A stretch of 64,000 bases of DNA from contig CACXPG010000007.1 of assembly GCA_902769525.1 (NCBI GenBank), forward strand, positions 103,910 through 167,909, given 5' to 3'. Of the stretch, positions 52,443 to 60,715 are shown piece after piece. Position 1 is the first letter of the stretch. Each line of letters opens with the position of its first letter. The notes beneath the pieces were generated by a model, which was not told the origin of the DNA, searched no databases, and saw nothing but the letters and a program-made list of their open reading frames with translations. The DNA comes from an uncultured Bacteroidia bacterium (GTDB taxonomy: Bacteria > Bacteroidota > Bacteroidia > Bacteroidales > UBA932). The position numbers and the translations under genes are program-made.

Positions 52443-53855
52443 ATGAAAAAACTCTTACTCACACTTACCGTACTGCTGACGGCAATCTTCACCTATGCGC
52501 AAACCAAAACACAGGCCGAAACGCAGGCCCCGGCGCAACAAGAGTCCACAAACCCCAGCCTCACGGACGCGGAGCTCTACAACGCCATCTGGGCAATGGG
52601 CCTGATGTATCCCGACGGCTTTACCATTGATATCAACACGATGCGTCAGCCGACGGAGGGCCTGGTGGTTTCCTATATCGCCACCCAGAACAGCTTCGAC
52701 CGCAAAAGCATCCCTGCCGTTGTCAAGCATGCGCGTGAGCATCAAGGCTTTGTAGGCGGATGGTACAACCCTGAGAACAAAAAATACTACTTTGACTCCA
52801 ACCGCATATTCCCTGAAGACAGCCTGGCTGCAGCCGTCCAGTTCGCAAGGGACAACGGCCAGCATACGGTGTACATTGCCTCCAAGGGCATCAACATCTG
52901 GACAAATTACGAGCAGAAGGATATCCGCATAATCCTCGACTGTGACATGGGCTCTTCCACAGATGACCTCTTCGCCCTTATGATGCTCTACCGCTATATG
53001 GATATGAAGCGCTGCAACCTTATCGGCGTGATCGTGGACCGAATGGGAAGGGCCAACGCAGACATCGTTGATGTAATGAACAACTTCTACGGCTATCCTG
53101 ACATTCCGATCGGTCTTGAAACCAAAGGCATTGAGAACCCGCACGTTTTCATCACATACCATAATCTCCCTTACGCCCGCTCGCGTGACGGTGTCCCTAT
53201 GTTCAAGCGCACGGTGGGAGATATCGGCACCTACCACGAGGCCTACAAGCTTTACCGCAAGCTCCTGGCAGAATCTCCTGACAAATCGGTGACCATCGCC
53301 TCCATCGGCTTCGTCACTTCCCTTTCAAGGCTTCTCCAATCCGGCCCGGATGAGTATTCCCCTCTTACCGGAGTTGAGCTTGTAAGACAGAAAGTCAAGG
53401 AGTTATACGCCATGGGCGGAGTCTTCGGCGATGCCGTTGAGCCGGACTACAACTTCAAGGCCGCCATCAATTTCTCCCTCAAGTTCTTCGAACTCTGGCC
53501 AAAGGATGTGGACATCGTCTTCTCCCCTGGCGAAGTCGGTGACCCGCTTGATTACCGTCCCGAGACTGTAATCAGCGATATGAGCTGGACAGACCTTCAC
53601 CCGATCAAGTGGACTTACCAGTACCTTAACTGCGACACTGGCCAGAAGATGTGGGACCCTCAGGCCGTCATCAACGCCGTTGAAGGCGATGCCCTCTACA
53701 AACTGTCTCCACGCGGCTTTGTCACCCTCACCCCTAACGGAGAAACCCTTTTCAAAGCAGACCCTAACGGCAACTGCCGCTACCAATACCCTGGCGACAA
53801 AACCTGGTGCGACCTGGTTCTCAAGTATATCCGCACAATGGCCATCCAACACTAA
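52443..53855 (+). CDS. Secreted nucleoside-hydrolase-like protein, first copy
   Basis: The start is set at 52443 (MKKLLLTLTVLLTAIFTYAQ), giving 470 residues with a signal peptide. Residues 40-155 form a separate N-terminal domain (WAMGLMYPDGFTIDIN, QNSFDRKSIPAVVKHAREHQGFVGGWY, YYFDSNRIFPEDSLAAAVQFARDNGQHTVY). Residues 160-470 match the inosine-uridine-preferring nucleoside hydrolase fold, with the calcium-binding cluster as DCDMGSSTDD (Asp166, Asp168, Asp174, Asp175), two residues longer than in the canonical DTDPGxDD. A purine or pyrimidine ribonucleoside is the expected substrate but is unproven. Upstream TATCTTTC is one base off the -7 consensus. A paralogue follows after 11 bp. Confidence 0.78.
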   Translation: MKKLLLTLTVLLTAIFTYAQTKTQAETQAPAQQESTNPSLTDAELYNAIWAMGLMYPDGFTIDINTMRQPTEGLVVSYIATQNSFDRKSIPAVVKHAREHQGFVGGWYNPENKKYYFDSNRIFPEDSLAAAVQFARDNGQHTVYIASKGINIWTNYEQKDIRIILDCDMGSSTDDLFALMMLYRYMDMKRCNLIGVIVDRMGRANADIVDVMNNFYGYPDIPIGLETKGIENPHVFITYHNLPYARSRDGVPMFKRTVGDIGTYHEAYKLYRKLLAESPDKSVTIASIGFVTSLSRLLQSGPDEYSPLTGVELVRQKVKELYAMGGVFGDAVEPDYNFKAAINFSLKFFELWPKDVDIVFSPGEVGDPLDYRPETVISDMSWTDLHPIKWTYQYLNCDTGQKMWDPQAVINAVEGDALYKLSPRGFVTLTPNGETLFKADPNGNCRYQYPGDKTWCDLVLKYIRTMAIQH

Positions 53856-53866
53856 AACTCAAAACC

Positions 53867-55240
53867 ATGAAACGCATAATACTGTTATTCTCGGCGATAA
53901 TCCTCACCTCATCCGTCTTCTGTCAAGCTCCAACCGAAACACTATCTGACAAAGACCTGGCAACATACATCTGGGCCCTGAGCAAAACCTATCCTGACGG
54001 TTTCACGTTCGACCTGAACACCTTCAGCCACCCGAAAGAAGGCCTATATGTTTCCTACAAGGAAACCCAGAACAGCTTCACCCGCAAGTCTATACGCAAG
54101 GTCATCAAACACGCCCACGCCCACGATAACATTGTTGGAGGATGGAGAGACCCTGATACCGGCCTGTTCTATTTCGACAGCAACCGCCGTTTTCCGGAAG
54201 ACAGCCTGGCCGCTGCGGTCCAGTTCGCCCGTGACAACGGCCAGCATACCGTATATGACGCCAAAAAAGACATCAACGTCCTCTCCAACTACGAGCAACA
54301 GGACATCCGCATCATCTACGACTGCGATATGGGCTCCTCCACAGACGACCTTTTCGCCCTCATGATGCTCTACCGTTATATGGATATGAAGCGCTGCACC
54401 CTTCTGGGTGTAATCGTTGACCGTATGGACCGTGCCAACGCTGATGCCGTGGATGTCATGAACAACTACTATGGCTACCCAGACATTCCTATCGGCCTGG
54501 AAAAGAATGGAGTAAAAGATCCGCGCATTTTCATCCCTTATCACAACATGGCTTACGCCCGCTCCACAGATGGCGAGCCTCTGTTCAAGCGCTCCGTTGG
54601 TGATAATGGAGACTACCTTGACGGTTACAAGCTCTACCGCAAGATACTTGCCGCCCAGCCTGACAAGTCCGTGACCATTGCTTCAGTTGGTTTTGTCACC
54701 TGCCTTTCCCGCCTCCTGCAGTCCGGCCCGGATGAATACTCCCCTCTAAATGGAGTGGACCTCGTTGCCAAGAAGGTCAAAAACATCTATATGATGGGCG
54801 GAGTCTTCGGCGATTCCTTCGAGCACGACTACAACTTCACCGCCGCTATAGGTTATTCCCTCAAGTTCTTCGAGCTTCTCCCCAAGGATATAGACCTTGT
54901 CTTCTCTCCTGGTGAAGTTGGTGATCCTCTGTACTATAGCGCCGCTGAAGTGATCTCCGACCTCAACTGGACCGATTCCCATCCAATCAAATGGATCTAC
55001 CAGTTCCTCAAGGAAGACAAGTTCCAGAAGATGTGGGATCCTCTTGCCGTCATCAACGCAGTTGAAGGCGACCAGGTCTTCTACAAGCTTTCTCCACGTG
55101 GTTTTGTCACACTCACTCCAACCGGCGAAACCATCTTCACTCCTGATCCTAACGGCAACGCCCGCTATCAGTATCCAGGCCCTAAAGGCTGGTCAGACTA
55201 TGTCCTCAAATACATCCGCCTGATGGCGATCCAGCACTAG
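53867..55240 (+). CDS. Secreted nucleoside-hydrolase-like protein, second copy
   Basis: The start is set at 53867 (MKRIILLFSAIILTSSVFCQ), giving 457 residues; the longer frame runs back into the previous gene. It is about 70 percent identical by eye to the first copy over the whole mature length, including the N-terminal domain and the Asp cluster DCDMGSSTDD, and lacks the Gln/Ala-rich linker after the signal peptide of copy one. The pair is a tandem duplication, co-transcribed and followed by a terminator. Cys-Gln at the end of the signal (VFCQ) might instead act as a lipobox. Confidence 0.78.
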   Translation: MKRIILLFSAIILTSSVFCQAPTETLSDKDLATYIWALSKTYPDGFTFDLNTFSHPKEGLYVSYKETQNSFTRKSIRKVIKHAHAHDNIVGGWRDPDTGLFYFDSNRRFPEDSLAAAVQFARDNGQHTVYDAKKDINVLSNYEQQDIRIIYDCDMGSSTDDLFALMMLYRYMDMKRCTLLGVIVDRMDRANADAVDVMNNYYGYPDIPIGLEKNGVKDPRIFIPYHNMAYARSTDGEPLFKRSVGDNGDYLDGYKLYRKILAAQPDKSVTIASVGFVTCLSRLLQSGPDEYSPLNGVDLVAKKVKNIYMMGGVFGDSFEHDYNFTAAIGYSLKFFELLPKDIDLVFSPGEVGDPLYYSAAEVISDLNWTDSHPIKWIYQFLKEDKFQKMWDPLAVINAVEGDQVFYKLSPRGFVTLTPTGETIFTPDPNGNARYQYPGPKGWSDYVLKYIRLMAIQH

Positions 55241-55262
55241 AAAAGCAGAAAACAAGAAAAAT

Positions 55263-55300
55263 AAAAGGCCCCAAGCGTTTGAAGCACTTGGGGTCTTTTT
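55263..55300. terminator. Terminator between the nucleoside-hydrolase pair and tRNA-Ser
   Basis: CCCCAAG and CTTGGGG arms with an A-run before and a T-run after; it can serve both converging units. Confidence 0.85.
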
Positions 55301-55304
55301 AATG

Positions 55305-55393
55305 CGGTGAGGGCGAGATTCGAACTCGCGGAACCGTTAAACCGGTTCGGCAGTTTAGCAAACTGCTGGATTCAGCCACTCTCCCACCTCACC
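55305..55393 (-). tRNA. tRNA-Ser (anticodon GCT)
   Basis: On the minus strand, GGTGAGG pairs with CCTCACC as the acceptor stem, anticodon stem GCAGT-TTGCTAA-ACTGC gives anticodon GCT, and a long variable arm (CCGAACCGGTTTAACGGTT) precedes the T-arm. The long arm marks class II tRNA-Ser. No CCA is encoded. Confidence 0.96.
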
Positions 55394-55432
55394 GTGGTCA
55401 GTTGTCTGAATACTGTTTATTCAAATGGACTG

Positions 55433-55440
55433 CAAATATA
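55433..55440 (-). promoter_or_regulatory. -7 promoter box TATATTTG for tRNA-Ser
   Basis: An exact TAnnTTTG match, 39 bases upstream of the mature tRNA 5' end. Confidence 0.6.
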
Positions 55441-55448
55441 ACATTTTT

Positions 55449-57470
55449 TCAATAAACCGCTTCAACTGAAATTTTTTTGTCGGTAATCTCCTTCAGTTTA
55501 TCTGCCAGGGCGTTTGCCTCTTTCTGGGAGGAGAATGGTCCCGCGATGAACTTGAATCCCCCCTCGGCGGCAACTTTCGCGATGTCTTTTCCTCCGGACG
55601 ATAGAGCCTGCATAATAGGCTGTTCAAGGCTTGAGCCGGTGGTGTAGACCGCAACGTTGAAGGCTGAGGCTTTTGCGTTCTTCTGCCCGGTTTTTGGCTG
55701 AGATTCACCAGCCTCTTTCTTTCTTGCCGTAACAAGAGGAATAGCCCTGCCGTTTTCATAGGCAACGATAGAGGCTGATGCAAAGCCCGCTTTCTTCACT
55801 CTCGAGAGCTGTTTGGTGGCGTCTGCGTATTTGTCGAAGGCTCCTACGCTATAGACAAACCTTCCGGCGTCTTTTCTTTCAAATACAGGCGAAAGGCCTT
55901 TGAAGGAAGTCTCCTGGAGCTGCTTGGTTGACGAGGTCAGCTTAATCTGGTATTTGAGCCCCTGAGGAAAGTCGTTGAGGTCGGCCATCACGCTTTTTTT
56001 CAGCACCCTGAAGGTCAGGTCTATTTTTGGTTTCGGGTTTTCTATCTTGAATCCGCTGTCCGTTACGACTTTGGCTCTGGAATCCAGCATGCTGGAGAAA
56101 TCCACCTCGTCTATGCCGGAATCGTTGTCCTGTGCTTCGGCGGCAAGTTCGTCAGAAGTCTTGAAAAGGGTGTTTTCCGGAACGGACACTCCGGTAGCCA
56201 GGAACACTTCCTCGGTCTTGCGAATTTCGGCTTCGGCCTGCCTGATCTGGGAAGAAATGTCCAGGGCCTCGGCTTCGCTTTCGGAAATGGTTTGAGCCAG
56301 ATCTCTGAGGGAATCTCTCCTGAAAGCCATCTCCAGGCTGTCTCCTCCCTGGGCTATTCTTTCTTCAAGCGCGGAATAGAGGCTGCGGTATTTGTCCTGG
56401 CTGGCAGAAAGAACCTGCTGGCGCTTTTTCATCTGACGGTATCTGAGAACGGCCTTGGTGTAGTTTTCGGTGATCATTCTGGTGTTCGGGTCCATTTCCG
56501 ATATGCCGGTCTTGCGGTCCACTCCGGCCAGGGCCTTGTCCACGCTGGCCATTCCCATAGAGTCTCTCTGCTTTTGGGTAAGGTTGGTGGTGCTTCTCAG
56601 GCGGGCTATGTTATAGACTTCACCAGGAGATGCCGGATGCTTTACGGGGTCTCTGTCATATTCAACCACATAGCAGACAATCCTGGTTGTGCTGTAAAGA
56701 CGCGAGTTCGGGTCGTCGAGTAGCCTTGTGGATGAGAATGCGGCGTATTTTTCGTCCGGGGTTATGTAGAAGAACAGGTCGTCTCCCGGAGAAGAGTAAG
56801 GGAATCCCATATTCTGGGCAACGCCCCAGTCTTTGAGGTCTTCGTCCCAGTAGCTGACATAAAGGTCATATCCGCCCGCCCCGTAATGGCCGTTGGATGA
56901 AAAATACAGTCTCTTTCCGTCCTGGGAGATGAACGGGAATATGTCATTGCCGTTGCTGGTGACGTTTTTGCCGAGAATCTCCGGAGCGCCCCACACGCCG
57001 TCATCCTGCTTTTTGGAGACGAAAATGCTCCACTTGCCCTTGTTGTCCCTGGCGCTGTAGTAAAGGATGTTCTTGTTTTCCGGAATGAAGAGAGTGTCGC
57101 TGAATCCGGCCCCGTCGTCTCTTGTGGCAAAGTGTCCGATGCCGCTGATGTTCGGGTAGTAGAGGAAGAAGTCTTTTTTGTCCAGAGTCTTTCTGGTCAC
57201 GACAACGGGAGTGGAGACATAATGAAGCATAGCCTCTCCGTTCTGGCAGGCTATGGCTTTGGTTTCCAGGCGGTTTTTGTCTTCAGCAGAAGCTGTCTGG
57301 GCCATCTGGGAGTAGATTTTCGCGGCCCTTGAAAACTCGTATGCCCGGTACAGCGAATCGGCGCGCCTCTCGTTTTTGAGGGCGCCTTCTTCCACCGTCT
57401 GTCCCGCCGCTTTATTTGCCGGCAGCAGGCAGGCGCAGATTATAATTGTCAGCGATATAAACTTCTTCAT
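55449..57470 (-). CDS. PD40-repeat envelope protein with C-terminal SPOR-like domains
   Basis: The start is set at 57470 (MKKFISLTIIICACLLPANKAAGQ), giving 673 residues; a -7 box lies 5 bases before it. After the signal peptide there is a short helical stretch, then WD40-like PD40 beta-propeller repeats (SNGNDIFPFISQDGKRLYFSSNGHYGAGGYDLYVS and similar, about 120-260), then a coiled-coil region (about 290-430), and two SPOR-like modules at the end (RFVYSVGAFDKYADATKQLSRVKKAG and FKFIAGPFSSQKEANALADKLKEI). PD40 proteins in Bacteroidota are linked to PorE/type IX secretion and to OmpA-like peptidoglycan anchors; SPOR domains bind denuded glycan strands. A role at the peptidoglycan is inferred. 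Confidence 0.8.
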   Translation of the reverse strand: MKKFISLTIIICACLLPANKAAGQTVEEGALKNERRADSLYRAYEFSRAAKIYSQMAQTASAEDKNRLETKAIACQNGEAMLHYVSTPVVVTRKTLDKKDFFLYYPNISGIGHFATRDDGAGFSDTLFIPENKNILYYSARDNKGKWSIFVSKKQDDGVWGAPEILGKNVTSNGNDIFPFISQDGKRLYFSSNGHYGAGGYDLYVSYWDEDLKDWGVAQNMGFPYSSPGDDLFFYITPDEKYAAFSSTRLLDDPNSRLYSTTRIVCYVVEYDRDPVKHPASPGEVYNIARLRSTTNLTQKQRDSMGMASVDKALAGVDRKTGISEMDPNTRMITENYTKAVLRYRQMKKRQQVLSASQDKYRSLYSALEERIAQGGDSLEMAFRRDSLRDLAQTISESEAEALDISSQIRQAEAEIRKTEEVFLATGVSVPENTLFKTSDELAAEAQDNDSGIDEVDFSSMLDSRAKVVTDSGFKIENPKPKIDLTFRVLKKSVMADLNDFPQGLKYQIKLTSSTKQLQETSFKGLSPVFERKDAGRFVYSVGAFDKYADATKQLSRVKKAGFASASIVAYENGRAIPLVTARKKEAGESQPKTGQKNAKASAFNVAVYTTGSSLEQPIMQALSSGGKDIAKVAAEGGFKFIAGPFSSQKEANALADKLKEITDKKISVEAVY

Positions 57471-57475
57471 CTTGA

Positions 57476-57483
57476 CAAAGGTA
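57476..57483 (-). promoter_or_regulatory. -7 promoter box TACCTTTG for the PD40/SPOR gene
   Basis: An exact TAnnTTTG match ending 5 bases before the ATG; predicts a leaderless message. Confidence 0.6.
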
Positions 57484-57513
57484 TGAAATACTTTATTTTT
57501 TACGAAAAAATTG

Positions 57514-57521
57514 TACATTTG
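57514..57521 (+). promoter_or_regulatory. -7 promoter box TACATTTG for secDF
   Basis: An exact TAnnTTTG match 30 bases before the secDF ATG at 57551. Confidence 0.6.
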
Positions 57522-57550
57522 CATCCTATTATCAAAAATGTATCAAAAAA

Positions 57551-60500
57551 ATGCAAAACAAAGGGCTCTTTAGAGTATTGGCAATCCTGATTGCACTTGC
57601 CTGCCTGTACCAGATATCGTTTACCTGGGCAACAAGGAATCAGGAGAAGAAAGCAGCCGTATATGCAGAAAAAGCTGCTGAGGCAGAGAAGGTTAAACCG
57701 GAGTTCGCCAAGGTTTCAAACCTTGACCAGGCATATTATCTCGACTCTGTCATTAAAGTTAAAAACAGATATTACCTGGATTCTGTAGCCGACAAGAAGG
57801 TATTTTTCGGCAATACATACAAGCAGGTAAAAGAAAAGGAAATAAAGCTCGGCCTTGACCTTAAGGGCGGTATGAACGTGATGATGCAGGTGCAGGTAAA
57901 GGACCTTATCAAAGCCCTTTCCAACAACAACCAGTCTGAAGAGTTCGTAAAGGCCATGGAGCTTGCTTCACAGAGGGAAATAACAAGCCGTCAGGACTTT
58001 ATCACCCTCTTCGAGCAGGCCTGGAACGAGGTTGCCCCTGGCAAGCCGCTGGCATCTGTGTTCTCCACCTACGAGATGAAGGACAAGATCAAGAGCGGAA
58101 GCTCCAATTCAGACGTAATCTCAGTGATCAAGTCTGAGGCAGAGAGCGCCATCGACAACTCTTTCAACGTTCTCCGCAGCCGTATCGACCGTTTCGGCGT
58201 TACCGCTCCTAACATCCAGAAGATTGGTTCAGCGGGAAGAATCCTCGTTGAGCTTCCTGGCGTAAAGGAGCCTGAGCGTGTGAGAAAGCTTCTCCAGGGA
58301 ACCGCTTCTCTGGAATTCTGGCCGACTTACGAATTCAGCGAAATCAGCAGCTCAGTAGCAAAGGTAGACGCTCTGCTGAAGAACCTGAACGGTAGCCAGA
58401 GCATCGAGCAGAAAGCAGACTCTACAGTTGCCGCACCAGACTCCACAAGCCTCGCACAGGCCGTCAAGGAGCAGCTCGGATCTGCAGATTCACTTTCTAC
58501 AGACCAGATTGCTCTGATGAAAGAGCATCCGCTTCTGGCCATCCTCAGCCCTAACCAGGGAGGCCGCGGAGCGCTGATCGGACACGCTCACTACAAGGAT
58601 ACCGCTATGATTAACAAGTATCTGGGCATGCCTGAGGTTAAGGCTGTTCTCCCGGGAGACCTTATCCCGATGTGGGGAGTAAAGCCTATAGACGCTTCCG
58701 GCACCATATTCGAGCTTGTTGCAATCAAGTCTACTAGAGACGGCAAGGCCCCTTTGGACGGAAGCTGCATCAACGATGCCAGCATCTCCTACAGGGAGCA
58801 GGGCGGAAACCCGACCGTAAGCATGTCCATGAATCCTGACGGAGCAAAGACCTGGGCAAGACTTACAGCCGACAACGTTAACCGCAGCATTGCCGTGGTT
58901 CTGGACGGAATGGTTTACTCTTATCCTAACGTGAACGAGCCTATCACCGGAGGCCGCAGCGAGATTTCAGGCCACTTCACCTTCGAAGAGGCAACCGACC
59001 TTGCAAACGTGCTCAAGTCCGGTAAGCTTCCGGCTCCTGCCACAATTCTCCAGGAGCAGGTTGTAGGTCCGTCTCTGGGACAGGAGTCAATCAACGCAGG
59101 TCTGATTTCATTCCTGATCGCGTTCGTGCTGGTTCTGCTTTACATGCTGTTCTTCTACCGCGGTGCCGGTGTTGCGGCCTGCATAGCCCTTATCTGCAAC
59201 GTGGTATTCCTTCTTGGAGCGCTGATTTCAATCGGAGCCGTATTGACATTGCCTGGTATCGCCGGTCTGGTACTGACACTGGGTATGGCAGTGGACTCCA
59301 ACGTTATCATCTATGAGAGAATCAAGGAAGAGCTTCGCAGCGGCAAGCAGCTCCGTCTGGCCATCAAGGACGGTTACAGCAACGCTTACTCTGCAATTCT
59401 CGACGGTAACATCACCACCATCATCGTAGGTATCGTTCTGGCAGTGTTCGGAACTGGTCCTATCCAGGGATTCGCCACCACTCTGATCCTCGGTATCATC
59501 ACCTCCCTGATTACATCTATCTTCATCACAAGGCTTTACTTCGAGGGCCGTCTTGCAAGAAACAAGAACATCACCTTCGAGGGCAAGGCTACCCGCAATT
59601 TCTTGCAGAACACGAAGATAGACTTCATCGGAATGAGAAAGACCACTTACGCTATTGCTGTAGTGGTTGTGCTGACCTGCCTCGGATTCATCTTCGGAAA
59701 GGGATTCTCCTACGGTGTTGACTTCACCGGAGGCCGTACTTATGTTCTCCGTTTCGACAAGATGGTCAACGCAGACGATGTCCGCAAGGCCGCTGTCGCA
59801 GAGTTCGGCGGAGAGAGCGTCGAGGTTAAGCAGTTCGGTTCCGGCAGCCAGATGAAACTTACTACCAAGTACAAGATCAACGACAATTCACAGGAAGTTG
59901 ACCAGGAGGTTGAGGGCAAGCTCTACAACGCTTTGAAGGGCTTCTTCGAGACACCTCTCACCCAGGAGCAGTTTACAACGACAGTAGACAACCCTAACGG
60001 TATCGTAAGTTCAGACAAGGTTGGTCCAACCATCGCAAACGACATGAAGAGAAAGGGTGTATATGCGGTTATCATAGCCCTTATCGCCATCTTCCTCTAC
60101 ATTGCCGCAAGATTCTCCAACTGGTCTTGGGGCGCCGGCGGTATCGCCGCTCTTGCTCACGACTCCATCATCGTGATCGGATTCTACTCAATATTTACAG
60201 GAGTGCTTCCGTTCACCCTGGATGTGGACCAGACATTTATCGCAGCCGTGCTGACAATCATCGGTTACTCAATCAACGATACCGTGGTTATCTTCGACCG
60301 TATCCGCGAGTACAAGAGAATCTATCCTAAGAGAACACTCAAGGAAAACATCAACGGCGCTGTCAACAGCACCCTCGCCAGAACATTCAACACTTCCGGC
60401 ACAACACTGGTCGTATTGCTGGCGATTGCAATCTTCGGCGGAGACACTATCCGTGGATTTGCCGTAGCTCTTGCTCTTGGTGTTATCGTCGGTACGTTCT

Positions 60501-60574
60501 CATCAGTATTCATCGCTACTCCTATAATGTATGACATCAACAAGAAAAAAGTTGAAAAGCCAGTAAAGAAGTAA
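57551..60574 (+). CDS. secDF: Fused protein translocase subunit SecDF
   Basis: The 1007-residue protein joins SecD and SecF in one chain, as usual in Bacteroidota. The N-terminal helix is VLAILIALACLYQISFTWA; the D1 motif LGLDLKGGMNVMMQV follows, then a large periplasmic P1 domain (RSRIDRFGVTAPNIQKIGSAGRILVELPG), five helices with VDSNVIIYERIKEELRSG, then the SecF half with GKGFSYGVDFTGGRTYVL and GYSINDTVVIFDRIREYKR. It uses the proton gradient to pull secreted proteins through SecYEG. The periplasmic part holds extra Ser/Ala/Asp-rich sequence around residue 285. Confidence 0.96.
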   Translation: MQNKGLFRVLAILIALACLYQISFTWATRNQEKKAAVYAEKAAEAEKVKPEFAKVSNLDQAYYLDSVIKVKNRYYLDSVADKKVFFGNTYKQVKEKEIKLGLDLKGGMNVMMQVQVKDLIKALSNNNQSEEFVKAMELASQREITSRQDFITLFEQAWNEVAPGKPLASVFSTYEMKDKIKSGSSNSDVISVIKSEAESAIDNSFNVLRSRIDRFGVTAPNIQKIGSAGRILVELPGVKEPERVRKLLQGTASLEFWPTYEFSEISSSVAKVDALLKNLNGSQSIEQKADSTVAAPDSTSLAQAVKEQLGSADSLSTDQIALMKEHPLLAILSPNQGGRGALIGHAHYKDTAMINKYLGMPEVKAVLPGDLIPMWGVKPIDASGTIFELVAIKSTRDGKAPLDGSCINDASISYREQGGNPTVSMSMNPDGAKTWARLTADNVNRSIAVVLDGMVYSYPNVNEPITGGRSEISGHFTFEEATDLANVLKSGKLPAPATILQEQVVGPSLGQESINAGLISFLIAFVLVLLYMLFFYRGAGVAACIALICNVVFLLGALISIGAVLTLPGIAGLVLTLGMAVDSNVIIYERIKEELRSGKQLRLAIKDGYSNAYSAILDGNITTIIVGIVLAVFGTGPIQGFATTLILGIITSLITSIFITRLYFEGRLARNKNITFEGKATRNFLQNTKIDFIGMRKTTYAIAVVVVLTCLGFIFGKGFSYGVDFTGGRTYVLRFDKMVNADDVRKAAVAEFGGESVEVKQFGSGSQMKLTTKYKINDNSQEVDQEVEGKLYNALKGFFETPLTQEQFTTTVDNPNGIVSSDKVGPTIANDMKRKGVYAVIIALIAIFLYIAARFSNWSWGAGGIAALAHDSIIVIGFYSIFTGVLPFTLDVDQTFIAAVLTIIGYSINDTVVIFDRIREYKRIYPKRTLKENINGAVNSTLARTFNTSGTTLVVLLAIAIFGGDTIRGFAVALALGVIVGTFSSVFIATPIMYDINKKKVEKPVKK

Positions 60575-60597
60575 GCAGGATACTGCAGGACAGACAA

Positions 60598-60631
60598 GAG
60601 CCGGGGAGTTGATAACTTCTCGGCTTTTTCT
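60598..60631 (+). terminator. Terminator after secDF
   Basis: GAGCCGGGGAGTT and AACTTCTCGGCT arms around GATA, followed by TTTTTC. Confidence 0.8.
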
Positions 60632-60655
60632 TTTCAAATAGGGTTGCTTTTTTGT

Positions 60656-60663
60656 TAAATTTG
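60656..60663 (+). promoter_or_regulatory. -7 promoter box TAAATTTG for rnr-gpmI
   Basis: An exact TAnnTTTG match; the ATG of rnr lies 52 bases further, one of the longer leaders in the window. Confidence 0.6.
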
Positions 60664-60715
60664 TGGTTGCCCAAATTCGCGTCGCCGAGAAAGGGTTTAA
60701 TAATGATTATTTGAT

